Assembly: GCF_003202435.1 (NCBI RefSeq)
Contig: NZ_QJHK01000001.1
Location: 372,001-436,000, forward strand
From: Flavobacterium cheongpyeongense
GTDB lineage: Bacteria; Bacteroidota; Bacteroidia; Flavobacteriales; Flavobacteriaceae
Reading direction: 5' to 3'
Length of the DNA: 64,000 nucleotides
A program made the position numbers and the translations under genes. Shown here piece by piece: positions 43,201-51,994 of the stretch. Numbering within the stretch: the stretch's first letter is position 1; every line of letters starts with the position of its first letter. The notes beneath the pieces were generated by a model. The model saw nothing but the letters and a program-made list of their open reading frames with translations, made no database searches and was not told the DNA's origin.

Positions 43201-46200
43201 AACATCTACACCTATGATGGTTTTGTCAATTCGACAAGTTATTACGGTTTGGAAAGAAAAGCAGTTACAAAAAAATACAGTGGTTCAACAGAGCAGGGAA
43301 GTACAACAGTCGATACAGAATATGACAGTAATCCATCAGGAGCGGGAAGCTCATATTACATCGGAAGGCCTAAAAAAGTAAATACTTCAACCAACAATGT
43401 TGCTTCCGGTGATACCCGAACATCTGAAGAAATACATACTTACACAGGAACAAACCTGACCCGAACAGAGAAAAAAGGGCACAATACCTATGCCATTATC
43501 GAAGACATGACTTATGATGCAGTAGGGAATCTGCTGACCAAAACGGTTTCTGCCCCTAATGCATTGCGGGCATCGACAGCCCGAAAAATAACAGATGAGT
43601 ACGATGCCACCAAACGTTTCGTGGTCAAAAAAACAGATCATCAGAACTTTGTAACTAATTTTGTTTACAACAGACTAGGGCAGGTAACACAATCAACAAG
43701 TCCTTTTGGAGTAGTAAGCGATTATACATTTGATAATTGGGGAAAACTGACCAAAACCAAAACGACCGGTGTATCTGCCGTACCATTGGAAACTACCATT
43801 ACCTATGCTAAATTATCAGATGGAGGCTACACTGTTACCAGCCAGAATACAGTAGGCGATAATGCCAAAAGCATCACGCAATATGATGTGTTGGGAAGAG
43901 AAGTTATCACAACAACAAAAGGACTGGCAGTTAATTCGACGATTTCAAAACAGGTGGTTTATGACGGTCTGGGAAGAAAGACAAAAGAGAGCGAACCTTA
44001 TTTTTCATCTCCAAGCCGATGGGTAGAATATGAATATGACTATCTGATGCGTCCGACCAAAATAACACAGCCAACGGGCAGGATACAAACGCTGTCCTAT
44101 TCAGGTCTGACTACCACAAGCGTTGATGACGGAAAAACAACAACAGCAACGGTAGATGCATTGGGCAATAAAACACAGACGACAGATCCGGGAGGCACCA
44201 TCGCTTTTTCTTATTATGCCAATGGTCAGTTGAAAGAATCAAATTATGGCGGGCACAAAGTAAACATTACCATCGACGGCTGGGGCAATAAAACCGCCAT
44301 GACCGACCCTAATGCGGGAATCTATACCTACAGTTACGATGCCTTTGGACAATTAATCACAGAAACGACGCCAAAAGGGCAAACAGATACTTTTTATGAT
44401 GATTTTGGAAAGGTAACCAAAAGAAAAGTGTCAGGCGATGGGGCAGATATCGAGACAGAATATACCTATAACTCTTTTGCTCAGCTTACAGGTGAGGTCA
44501 GCAAAAATAGTTTGGGAGCAAACATAGATAGTTTTGGGTATACCTATGATGAATACCACAGAGCTATAACCAATACAGAGACCAATGCCGCTTTTACACA
44601 AACAAAAACCATAACCTACGATAGCTACGGAAGACCAGTTACAGCGACCAATGCAACACAGGATCTGACATCGGGGGTAAGCGAATCTGTTACCACAAAA
44701 AACGTGTACAATGCCTACAACGGTATGATGGATAAACTGACAGATGGCAATGATGCCGTTTTATGGCAGCTCAATACAGCCAACGAGAAGATGCAGCCGT
44801 TAACCCAAACCTTGGGGAACGGAGTGGCCATAACCAATGCGTATGATGTGCATGGGTATTATACTTCCCAGACACATACCAAAAACAGTATTAATATTGT
44901 AAACAATACCTATAGTTTTAATGCCATAAAAGGAACATTGAGCAACCGTCAGAATGTGGCTTTAGGAACATCAGAAACGTTTACCTATGATGCTTTAGAC
45001 CGACTGACCAACTGGACCAACCCGTTGACAGGTATTGTCGATTCGAATACCTATGATGACAGGGGAAGGATCACCAATAACAACAAACTGGGGGCAGTTA
45101 CCTACAACGGTAATTTCAATACCGGGATTTACCAGAAGAAAGAAATAGAACTGACAACAGAGGGAGCTGCCTATTACAATGAGCTGCCGAAACAACTGGT
45201 AACTTATAACATGTTCAAAAGCCCGATATCAATCAACGAAAGCGACAAGGGCAGTACAGCCTTTACCTACAATTCGCATCTGTCAAGACAGGCGATGAAA
45301 TTTGGCTACCAGATCCCCACACCGGGAGCAGTTGGTGTATATACCAAAACCAAGAATTATACCGATGATGGCACGGTAGAGATCATCAAAACCCCTACAG
45401 AAATTACCATACGAACTTATGTAGGAGGTGATGCCTATGGAGCGCCTTTATATACAGAAAAGACAAAAACAATAGCGACAGGCGTCATTACAGACAAAAA
45501 GTATTATCTTCACAGGGATTATCTGGGAAGCATTATCGCTATTTCAGACAACACAGGTACAGCGGTAGAAAGACGCCAGTTTGATGCGTGGGGGAATCTG
45601 GCCAAATTGCAGAAAAATGGCGTTGCCATCACCCTGCCAACAAACGGTACAGGGGCAGCGCTGATGATGCTCGACCGTGGTTACACCAGCCACGAGCATC
45701 TGGCAGAGGTTGGTCTGATACACATGAACGGCCGTTTGTACGATCCTGTTTTACGTTCTTTTTTAATGCCGGACAATTTTATACAACAGCCTGAGAATAC
45801 CCAGAATTACAACAGGTATTCCTATGTGCTGAATAATCCGTTGATGTATACGGATCCTAGTGGGGAAGTAGTTATTGGTTTTGCTGGTGCTGTGATAATT
45901 GGCGCAACTATAGCAGCATTGACCTATACAGTAACCGCTTTGCTGGCCGATGTGCCGTTTAGTGTTGGCGGTTTGGCTAAAGCTACGTTTATAGGTGCAG
46001 CGAGTTCAGCTGTTACATATGGTATTGGTAGTGCGTCAACTAGTTTATTTACCAATTTCTATTCGCAGGCGGCATTTAGTGCAGTGGCTCATGGAACTTT
46101 TCAGGGTAGTATGACAGCTATTTCAGGAGGTAAATTCTGGAGTGGTTTTGCGGCTGGTGCTTTGAGTAGTATTGCAGCTAGTGCCTGGAGTGGAGGTAGT

Positions 46201-46929
46201 ACAACTGAAACAAATTTTGAAACCAATAGTAGTTTGACCGAAGGACATTTTGTAACCTCTACTTATGCACATCAGGGAATAAGTGGACCTTTAGGAGCTA
46301 ATAATGTTGCAGGTATGATTGCTTTTGGTACAGTTTCTGGTGGTGCTGGTGCGGCACTAACTGGTGGTAATTTTTGGCAGGGGGCTGTTACGGGATTAGT
46401 TGTTAGTGGATTGAATCATGCAATGCATAAGATAGGAGAACCAAAGCCAAAAATGACCAAAGCAAATGTTTATGTAGAGAATGATGGAGTTGGTCACGTG
46501 TATGTTGAAGTTGATGGAACAGTTTATTCTTATGGGAGATACAACGGTAGTTATTCTCCTGCCTCGGGTAGTTTAGGTCCTTTAGGAGATGGTGTTTTGT
46601 TAAAACTAGAAGGAGAAAATGCTACTAATTTTATAGCAGAGAGAACTCAAAAATATCCAACAAATAAATATTCGGTTAAAGTCAATGCAGCAAGTACAAA
46701 AGCATATTATGATAAATTATATAATTCGGGGACTGCATTAACAGGTAAACAAGGCTTTTATAAATTTGGCAGGGCAATTGACACATATAATCTAGTTGGT
46801 CCAGGAGGAAACAATTGTGCGACAATTTCATATAAAGCTTTAAATGCAGGAGGAGGAAATGTTGGTTCTTGGCAAGCTCCAGCAGATGTAAACCGCTATT
46901 TTAATGGTGGAAATATATTTTTTAAATAA
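40300..46929 (+). CDS. RHS/SpvB-type polymorphic toxin-like giant protein
   Basis: 2209 aa with a signal peptide (MKQFYFFIIVLFSSFSFSQ). Domains in order: SpvB-like N-terminus (about 20-300); FG-GAP/VCBS-type calcium-binding units such as GDFDGDGQLDFV and ADFNGDGKSDIL (about 325-690); YD/RHS repeats (about 1000-1730); the RHS core (RDYLGSIIAISDNTG, GRLYDPVLRSF, NRYSYVLNNPL) ending in TDPSGE near 1853. The C-terminal 355 residues are a different, Gly/Ala-rich membrane-like region followed by a terminal domain. That domain has H2066 (GVGHVYVEVDG) and C2173 (GGNNCATISYKAL), a His-before-Cys order seen in permuted NlpC/P60-type folds. By analogy the tip is a toxin or peptidase, but this is inferred. 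A small membrane protein gene follows after 12 bp. Confidence 0.85.
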   Translation: MKQFYFFIIVLFSSFSFSQNFTDTKGELQIAASGTATYTLPIAMPPSIKNVAPIINLTYSSGVRGGIAGQGWSINSISAISRIATRRDIDGFVDGVDFDDNDKLSLDGQRLLIKTGTYWAHGSTYETEYKSNTKIELKIEGTVTYFIVTAPDGSRSWYGSKGDGTLQNSVSVNSWYIVRFEDTYGNFIDYTYQTVTYNSTSQLYIDTIVFSGNTIAGIAAQDKIAFKYDNAKRVERDFMKGGVIYATKILKFIEVYANNAIFRKYQLTHATDDSGYERVTNIKEINAQSEESNPVVFAYHGDGIPTTTTKTEKVYTNNLNFSETSLAGDFDGDGQLDFVADNKVFTDLFKNDSGNAGINLPFEINVYNKTQDFTATVLSNDKLNQFNSIIKTQAYNDRIDFKFYKMSGGNMINDYTKTISINNSVTNTDTYTEQYLDEDPYYVCGVENNCAYLNPGFSFNYTEGDFNGDGISEVLIEHFDNESNISNNTYINTPQGNCQTCRQEYSYSGISYYLLDLNSNASSVINTQGFHKISNAVNISYGVNVANGAASFSKKFVADFNGDGKSDILTIKDNKDYKIITFKQLSTAPWSEVEVIGMGVLDKYSTTKQLLLGDYNGDGKTDVMLPDGEGGEGQVKWHIYYSNPKPTGGEFFVKETHDNIVEYWPNTGTHFDSQTHFSNYYAIDINKDGKSDIVRVWRRYYKPKWTINNHNTEWWVKGYTNNIGNTASTNKFPMTYDSGVSFSGSPDIPIPLVSNYKYDGANTDLVIVRGHSNKIEYYQFNKDFDKDNRLKSVTEANGKIIQTIDYKAMEATDGKFGNSSTDFYSSADAVNYPNIEIVRNSGSYLVSKLTATINGVSKYQDFRYRGYVSNFNYGTVGFTRTTRSSWYLSESDTKLWTTQYNDVNLRGANTITWSSTNGTTVFDATPGGLLSTKTNVFSTYTNPTSKVYNVLLDSQTTLDALSGVKTENIYTYDGFVNSTSYYGLERKAVTKKYSGSTEQGSTTVDTEYDSNPSGAGSSYYIGRPKKVNTSTNNVASGDTRTSEEIHTYTGTNLTRTEKKGHNTYAIIEDMTYDAVGNLLTKTVSAPNALRASTARKITDEYDATKRFVVKKTDHQNFVTNFVYNRLGQVTQSTSPFGVVSDYTFDNWGKLTKTKTTGVSAVPLETTITYAKLSDGGYTVTSQNTVGDNAKSITQYDVLGREVITTTKGLAVNSTISKQVVYDGLGRKTKESEPYFSSPSRWVEYEYDYLMRPTKITQPTGRIQTLSYSGLTTTSVDDGKTTTATVDALGNKTQTTDPGGTIAFSYYANGQLKESNYGGHKVNITIDGWGNKTAMTDPNAGIYTYSYDAFGQLITETTPKGQTDTFYDDFGKVTKRKVSGDGADIETEYTYNSFAQLTGEVSKNSLGANIDSFGYTYDEYHRAITNTETNAAFTQTKTITYDSYGRPVTATNATQDLTSGVSESVTTKNVYNAYNGMMDKLTDGNDAVLWQLNTANEKMQPLTQTLGNGVAITNAYDVHGYYTSQTHTKNSINIVNNTYSFNAIKGTLSNRQNVALGTSETFTYDALDRLTNWTNPLTGIVDSNTYDDRGRITNNNKLGAVTYNGNFNTGIYQKKEIELTTEGAAYYNELPKQLVTYNMFKSPISINESDKGSTAFTYNSHLSRQAMKFGYQIPTPGAVGVYTKTKNYTDDGTVEIIKTPTEITIRTYVGGDAYGAPLYTEKTKTIATGVITDKKYYLHRDYLGSIIAISDNTGTAVERRQFDAWGNLAKLQKNGVAITLPTNGTGAALMMLDRGYTSHEHLAEVGLIHMNGRLYDPVLRSFLMPDNFIQQPENTQNYNRYSYVLNNPLMYTDPSGEVVIGFAGAVIIGATIAALTYTVTALLADVPFSVGGLAKATFIGAASSAVTYGIGSASTSLFTNFYSQAAFSAVAHGTFQGSMTAISGGKFWSGFAAGALSSIAASAWSGGSTTETNFETNSSLTEGHFVTSTYAHQGISGPLGANNVAGMIAFGTVSGGAGAALTGGNFWQGAVTGLVVSGLNHAMHKIGEPKPKMTKANVYVENDGVGHVYVEVDGTVYSYGRYNGSYSPASGSLGPLGDGVLLKLEGENATNFIAERTQKYPTNKYSVKVNAASTKAYYDKLYNSGTALTGKQGFYKFGRAIDTYNLVGPGGNNCATISYKALNAGGGNVGSWQAPADVNRYFNGGNIFFK

Positions 46930-46941
46930 TAATTAAGTCAA

Positions 46942-47208
46942 ATGAAGAAGATAGTAAATATATTATTATTTGGGTGTTTAATATTTATATTCAATGGTCT
47001 AATAGATAATTTCTTATCTGAAAAATATGAGACACAATTAGAAGGATTAGGCACCAAAGAAGACATTTTTAAGGCAAATGAGAAAAGAATAAATATTAAT
47101 GAGAGTAAAAATAGAAGTTTAATTTTTATTTCATTCATATTGATTTTAATTGTTGTTTTTAATTTAAAATATCATCAAATTATCAAAATTTTTAAAAGAA
47201 ATAATTAG
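46942..47208 (+). CDS. Small two-helix membrane protein; candidate immunity protein
   Basis: 88 aa. One hydrophobic segment at the N-terminus (ILLFGCLIFIFNGLI) and one near the end (SLIFISFILILIVVF) flank a charged central segment of about 40 residues, ending in a basic KIFKRNN. It starts 12 bp after the RHS toxin-like gene. In polymorphic toxin loci the gene right after the toxin tip usually encodes the cognate immunity protein, which is the basis for this suggestion. No family is recognised. Confidence 0.6.
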   Translation: MKKIVNILLFGCLIFIFNGLIDNFLSEKYETQLEGLGTKEDIFKANEKRININESKNRSLIFISFILILIVVFNLKYHQIIKIFKRNN

Positions 47209-47388
47209 GTGTCCTAATCATAATTACAAAGCAAAAAAGACGCTGTCCATACTTTTCGGACAAGAAAGATCAACAGTTGTAAGTAGACAAACCCACTAGA
47301 GCTAGTCTGTGACTAGTAACTTAAATTAGGAATTACCAACAATTAAAAAAGCGAATAATCCTATAGTTATTTTAAGTGGTGAAAGCCG
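47209..47388. other. Spacer with a possible mobile-element trace
   Basis: No gene is seen. It contains GCTGTCC close to CTTTTCGGAC (about 47243-47266), a sequence related to the CTTTTCGGACAGCC motif near 22975 and 58727. A short inverted CTAG/GACTAG pair follows. Confidence 0.35.
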
Positions 47389-47820
47389 TTATTGTACGTT
47401 GTAATCCTCATAAATTTTTATTCTTTCGCCCATCAAAAACATTTTTTTCTTGGCAAAATGAATAGAAAACTGGCTGTACATCCATTCGTCGCTGTCTTCT
47501 GTTCTGTACCAAAATGTATAGGAAGCACTGTTGTAGCCTTCCTTCAGTATGGCGGTACCTTCCCAATTGCATTCTATGCCCCAGTTTATTTTTTTCTTGG
47601 TCATATCATCATATTGTATCACTCCGGTTCCGTCATCGTTTAAAACTGTACTTGGCTCTTTTTTGTCCGGAGGCAAGAATGTACCGGTAATATGATAAGG
47701 AAGGCTAGTGGTAATATAATGTTCTTTTGATTTGTATACGATTTGATCAACCTGAACTTGCGAATGTAATTTGATAGTAACAAAAAATAAGATAAAAAGG
47801 AATGTTTTGAGCGTTTTCAT
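47389..47820 (-). CDS. Small secreted protein of unknown function (paralogue of the 7217 gene)
   Basis: 143 aa with a signal peptide (MKTLKTFLFILFFVTIKLHSQ). It shares the layout of the protein encoded at 7217-7666: an IVYKSKEHYITT strand, NDDGTGVIQYDDM, WGIECNWEG, SASYTFWYR and KKKMFLMGERIK. The conserved Cys in WGIEC/WGIKC and the aromatic pattern suggest a common fold. No catalytic motif is evident. It is transcribed towards the end of the RHS/immunity pair. It is probably an envelope protein of unknown role. Confidence 0.75.
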   Translation of the reverse strand: MKTLKTFLFILFFVTIKLHSQVQVDQIVYKSKEHYITTSLPYHITGTFLPPDKKEPSTVLNDDGTGVIQYDDMTKKKINWGIECNWEGTAILKEGYNSASYTFWYRTEDSDEWMYSQFSIHFAKKKMFLMGERIKIYEDYNVQ

Positions 47821-47976
47821 TTTACTTAGGTTTTACGTTTTGGAACTTATTTTAAAGAGGGGGAGCATTTATTTAGCTAATATACTTTAATTTTTGAAAG
47901 AAAATAACGGTTTATTTTTAATTAACCCAAAAAAAATATTTGAAAAAAAATAAGCAAAAAATAAAATAATTCTTTT

Positions 47977-48013
47977 TAAAAAAAAGCCTCAGCAATACAT
48001 ATTGCTGAGACCG
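47977..48013 (-). terminator. Terminator of purL
   Basis: CTCAGCAATA (47988-47997) and TATTGCTGAG (48000-48009) form a hairpin with an A-run before it on the plus strand, that is a T-run after it on the minus strand. Confidence 0.75.
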
Positions 48014-48034
48014 TCTCTATAATGCAAACTAAAT

Positions 48035-51000
48035 TTAGTTTTTCTCAATCCATTTTCTGGCGTTCACAAAAGCTTCATGCCAGGGAGAAACCTCGTCGTT
48101 TCTGTCTTTTGGATAATGTGCCCAGTTCCATTGAAAAGTAGAACGCTCAATATGAGGCATCATAACCAAATGTCTTCCGGTTTTGTCGCATAGCATTGCG
48201 GTGTTATAATCAGAACCGTTCGGGTTTGCAGGATATCCTTCGTAAGCATATTTAGAAACAATGTTATACTGATCTTCCGCGTAAGGCAATTTGAATTTAC
48301 CTTCTCCGTGAGAAACCCAAACTCCTAAAGTGCTTCCTGCCAAAGTCGATAACATAACAGAGTTATTTTCCTGAACCGTTACAGAAGTAAAGATACTTTC
48401 GTGTTTCTGGCTTTCGTTGTGGTGCATTTTTCCGTGAACTTCATGCTCTGGATTAATAACTTCTAATTCCATAAACAACTGGCATCCGTTACAGATTCCG
48501 ACAGATAAAGTATCTTCTCTTTTAAAGAAATTATCTAAAGCTGTTTTTGCTTTTTCGTTGTATAAGAACGCTCCGGCCCAGCCTTTAGCAGAACCTAAAA
48601 CATCTGAATTAGAGAATCCGCCGACAGCTCCAATAAATTGAATATCTTCAAGTGTTTCACGACCCGAAATTAAATCCGTCATGTGAACATCTTTTACGTC
48701 AAATCCGGCTAAGTACATAGCATTTGCCATTTCACGTTCAGAATTACTTCCTTTTTCGCGAATAATAGCTGCTTTTGGTCTTGGTTTAGAAGCGTCAATT
48801 ACAGGCGCTTTTCCAGTAAAATGTGCAGGGAAAGTATAATTTAAAGCCTGATTTTTATAGTTTTCAAAACGTGCTTTAGCTGTTCCGTTTTTAGATTGTT
48901 TTTGATCTAATAAATAGGAAGTTTCGAACCAAACGTGTCTGTAAGCTTTTATGTCTAAAGTCCAAAGTCCAAGGTCTAAAGTCTCAGTAGTTGTCGCTTT
49001 TCCTAATTTGAAAAACTCGATATTGTTAGCGTTTAATTTAACTTCAACCGCTTCATCAGATTTAGCCTGAAAAACGATTCCGATGTTTTCAGCGAAAAGG
49101 ATTTTCAATAAGTCTTTTTCCGCGAAAGCGCTGAAATCAATTTTTGCTCCCAAATTCACATCAGCAAAACACATTTCTAATAAAGTAGTAATCAAACCAC
49201 CGCTTCCGATATCGTGACCCGCTAAAATTTGGTTTTCGCCGATTAATTCCTGAATGGTATTAAAAGCATTTTTGAAGAAAGAAGCGTCTTTAATGGTAGA
49301 AGTTTCGTTTCCGATTGTATTTCTGATTTGTGCAAAAGAAGAACCTCCTAATTTGAAATCATCCTGAGACAAATTGATATAATAAATAGAATCTCCGTCT
49401 TTTTGTAAAACAGGTTCAACTACTTTTCTAATGTCTGTACAATTCCCTCCAGCCGAAATAATTACCGTTCCCGGTGCGATTACTTCGTCGTTTGGATATT
49501 TTTGTTTCATCGAAAGTGAATCTTTTCCTGTCGGAATATTGATTCCCAATTCGATTGCAAATTCAGAACAACCTTCAACTGCAGCATACAAACGAGCGTC
49601 TTCACCTTCGTTTTTACAAGCCCACATCCAGTTGGCAGAAAGTGAAATTCCTTTTATTCCGTCTTTAATCGGAGCCCAGATAATGTTAGATAACGATTCT
49701 GCAATAGCATTTCTGGATCCCGCAACCGGATCAATCAAAGCCGCAATAGGAGCGTGCCCGATAGAAGTTGCGATTCCTTCTTTTCCTAAATAATCCAATG
49801 CCATCACACCAACATTATTCAAAGGTAATTGCAAAGGTCCTGCACATTGCTGTTTAGCCACTCTTCCACCAACACAACGATCCACTTTATTGGTTAACCA
49901 GTCTTTTGAAGCTACAGCTTCTAAACGCAAAACGTCTTTTAAATAACTTTCAAAATCATTTGACGAATACGAAACATCAGCATATTTTCTGTCGATAGTT
50001 TTATCAGTCATAACCGTTTTTGGAGAACTTCCGAAGAAATCTTCCAAAGCATAATCCATCGGTTTTGAACCATTTGAATGTGACTGGAAAGTAAAACGAT
50101 GATCTCCCGTTACATCTCCAACCTGATACATTGGCGAACGCTCTCTGTCGGCAATTCTTTGTAACGTATCAATATCTTTTTGACCGATAACCAATCCCAT
50201 TCTTTCCTGAGACTCGTTACCGATAATTTCTTTAGCAGAAAGTGTCGGGTCTCCAACAGGCAGTTTGTCTAAATCGATTAAACCTCCGGTTTCTTCTACC
50301 AGTTCAGAAAGACAGTTTAAGTGTCCACCTGCACCGTGATCGTGAATTGAAACAATTGGATTATGATCACTTTCTACCAAACCACGAATGGCGTTTGCAG
50401 CACGTTTTTGCATCTCAGGGTTAGAACGCTGAATCGCGTTTAACTCAATTCCTGAACCAAAAGCACCTGTATCTGCAGATGAAACTGCAGCACCACCCAT
50501 TCCGATTCTGTAATTTTCTCCTCCAAGAATTACGATTTTATCGCCTTCTTGTGGTTTTTTCTTAATTGATTGATCTAGCTTTCCGTAACCAATTCCACCC
50601 GCCTGCATGATTACTTTATCGTAACCTATTTTGCGGTTGTTTTCTTCGTGTTCGAAAGTTAAAACAGAACCTGTAATAAGCGGTTGCCCGAATTTATTTC
50701 CAAAATCAGATGCTCCGTTTGAAGCTTTGATTAAAATATCCATTGGAGTTTGGTACAGCCATTTTCTTTCTTCAAGAGCATTCTCCCATTTTCTGTCGTC
50801 GTTCAAACGAGAATAAGAAGTCATATAAACTGCAGTTCCAGCCAATGGCAATGAACCTTGACCTCCTGCAAGACGGTCACGGATTTCTCCTCCAGATCCT
50901 GTTGCGGCTCCGTTGAAAGGCTCTACAGTAGTTGGGAAATTGTGTGTTTCTGCTTTTAATGAGATAACCGAGTCAAATTCTTTTATCTCGTAAAAATCAG

Positions 51001-51688
51001 GTTTGTCAGCAGATTTTGGTGCAAATTGCTGTAATTTTGGCCCTTTTACAAAAGCAACGTTGTCTTTGTAAGCAGACACGATATCGTTAGGATTTTCCTG
51101 TGATGTTTTTTTGATTAATTTAAAAAGAGAAGTTTCTTTTTCTTCGCCATCAATTACAAAAGTTCCGTTGAAAATTTTGTGACGACAGTGTTCTGAATTC
51201 GCTTGTGAGAAAGCAAATATTTCAGAATCGGTTAACTTTCTTCCTAATTTTACAGCAAGATTATCTAAGTAATCTACTTCTTCCTGGCTTAAAGCCAAAC
51301 CTTCCACTTTATTATATGTTGCAATATCATCTATTTCCAGAATTGATTCCGGCTGAATGTTAATAGTGAAAATCTCCTGATCTAATTCATTGAATTTCTG
51401 AGAAAGCATCGGATCGAAATCAGTAAAATATTCCGTTGCAGGATGAAATTCTTCAATTCTGATAATGCCCGGAATCCCCATGTTTTGAGTGATTTCTACA
51501 GCATTAGTACTCCAGGGTGTGATCATAGTGGCACGAGGACCAACAAAAAAACCCGTCAGTACGGATTTATCGATCTTATTTGCATCGGCAAAAAGCCAGT
51601 TTAATTTTGAAATGTCTTGAGCTGAAATTTCGTTTTGCGTTTGTACGGCAAAAACAGTTTTGCTTTGGTTTTCAAAGAAATGGATCAT
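48035..51688 (-). CDS. purL: Phosphoribosylformylglycinamidine synthase (large, single-chain PurL)
   Basis: 1217 aa from the start at 51688 (MIHFFENQSKTVFAV). A longer frame to 51745 is ruled out by the promoter at 51715-51746. The protein has the full large-type layout: an N-terminal PurS-like part, two AIRS-type synthase halves (HNFPTTVEPFNGAATGSGGE, GGAAVSS, HDHGAGGHLNCLSELVEE, PTGKDSLSMK) and a C-terminal glutamine amidotransferase (GICNGCQLF with HGEGKF). It converts FGAR to FGAM with ATP and glutamine in purine synthesis. Length agrees with E. coli PurL (about 1295) minus small loops. It is monocistronic with its own promoter and terminator. Confidence 0.97.
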   Translation of the reverse strand: MIHFFENQSKTVFAVQTQNEISAQDISKLNWLFADANKIDKSVLTGFFVGPRATMITPWSTNAVEITQNMGIPGIIRIEEFHPATEYFTDFDPMLSQKFNELDQEIFTINIQPESILEIDDIATYNKVEGLALSQEEVDYLDNLAVKLGRKLTDSEIFAFSQANSEHCRHKIFNGTFVIDGEEKETSLFKLIKKTSQENPNDIVSAYKDNVAFVKGPKLQQFAPKSADKPDFYEIKEFDSVISLKAETHNFPTTVEPFNGAATGSGGEIRDRLAGGQGSLPLAGTAVYMTSYSRLNDDRKWENALEERKWLYQTPMDILIKASNGASDFGNKFGQPLITGSVLTFEHEENNRKIGYDKVIMQAGGIGYGKLDQSIKKKPQEGDKIVILGGENYRIGMGGAAVSSADTGAFGSGIELNAIQRSNPEMQKRAANAIRGLVESDHNPIVSIHDHGAGGHLNCLSELVEETGGLIDLDKLPVGDPTLSAKEIIGNESQERMGLVIGQKDIDTLQRIADRERSPMYQVGDVTGDHRFTFQSHSNGSKPMDYALEDFFGSSPKTVMTDKTIDRKYADVSYSSNDFESYLKDVLRLEAVASKDWLTNKVDRCVGGRVAKQQCAGPLQLPLNNVGVMALDYLGKEGIATSIGHAPIAALIDPVAGSRNAIAESLSNIIWAPIKDGIKGISLSANWMWACKNEGEDARLYAAVEGCSEFAIELGINIPTGKDSLSMKQKYPNDEVIAPGTVIISAGGNCTDIRKVVEPVLQKDGDSIYYINLSQDDFKLGGSSFAQIRNTIGNETSTIKDASFFKNAFNTIQELIGENQILAGHDIGSGGLITTLLEMCFADVNLGAKIDFSAFAEKDLLKILFAENIGIVFQAKSDEAVEVKLNANNIEFFKLGKATTTETLDLGLWTLDIKAYRHVWFETSYLLDQKQSKNGTAKARFENYKNQALNYTFPAHFTGKAPVIDASKPRPKAAIIREKGSNSEREMANAMYLAGFDVKDVHMTDLISGRETLEDIQFIGAVGGFSNSDVLGSAKGWAGAFLYNEKAKTALDNFFKREDTLSVGICNGCQLFMELEVINPEHEVHGKMHHNESQKHESIFTSVTVQENNSVMLSTLAGSTLGVWVSHGEGKFKLPYAEDQYNIVSKYAYEGYPANPNGSDYNTAMLCDKTGRHLVMMPHIERSTFQWNWAHYPKDRNDEVSPWHEAFVNARKWIEKN

Positions 51689-51714
51689 TTGTGTAGTTTG
51701 TTGTATTGAAGGTG

Positions 51715-51746
51715 CAAATTTAGTGTAAATAAATAGTAAGCGCAAA
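51715..51746 (-). promoter_or_regulatory. Promoter of purL
   Basis: Minus strand: TTTG (51746-51743), a 20-nt spacer and TAAATTTG (51722-51715). This is a full match to the Bacteroidota consensus and sets the purL start at 51688. The rest of the spacer up to 51945 shows no gene. Confidence 0.7.
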
Positions 51747-51944
51747 TTTGGAACCCTCTCTTTAAAAAAAAGTTGAAGATGCTTTTTTACTGCAGATTTC
51801 GAGGATTTTTTCAGTTGTACGAAGAGAAAAAAAATAGTTTCACGAAGATTTTGAAGATTAAGCAGATCAATTTTTGAATTATGTAAACTGTTTAAATCAT
51901 TTATTCATAAAAGAATTCCTTAAATCTGCGGGAAAAATAAAAAC

Positions 51945-51974
51945 AAAAAAGCAGCAAAAAATGCTGCTTTTAAT
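51945..51974 (-). terminator. Terminator of the secreted endonuclease gene
   Basis: AAAAGCAGC and GCTGCTTTT arms flank a short A/T loop. On the minus strand the hairpin ends in a T-run, 20 bp after the stop codon at 51995. Confidence 0.7.
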
Positions 51975-51994
51975 TTAAAATGACTAATTTTTAA

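Noticed and set aside
51689..51745. N-terminal extension of PurL
   Set aside because: The promoter -7 box lies within the extension, so its start codon would not be transcribed.
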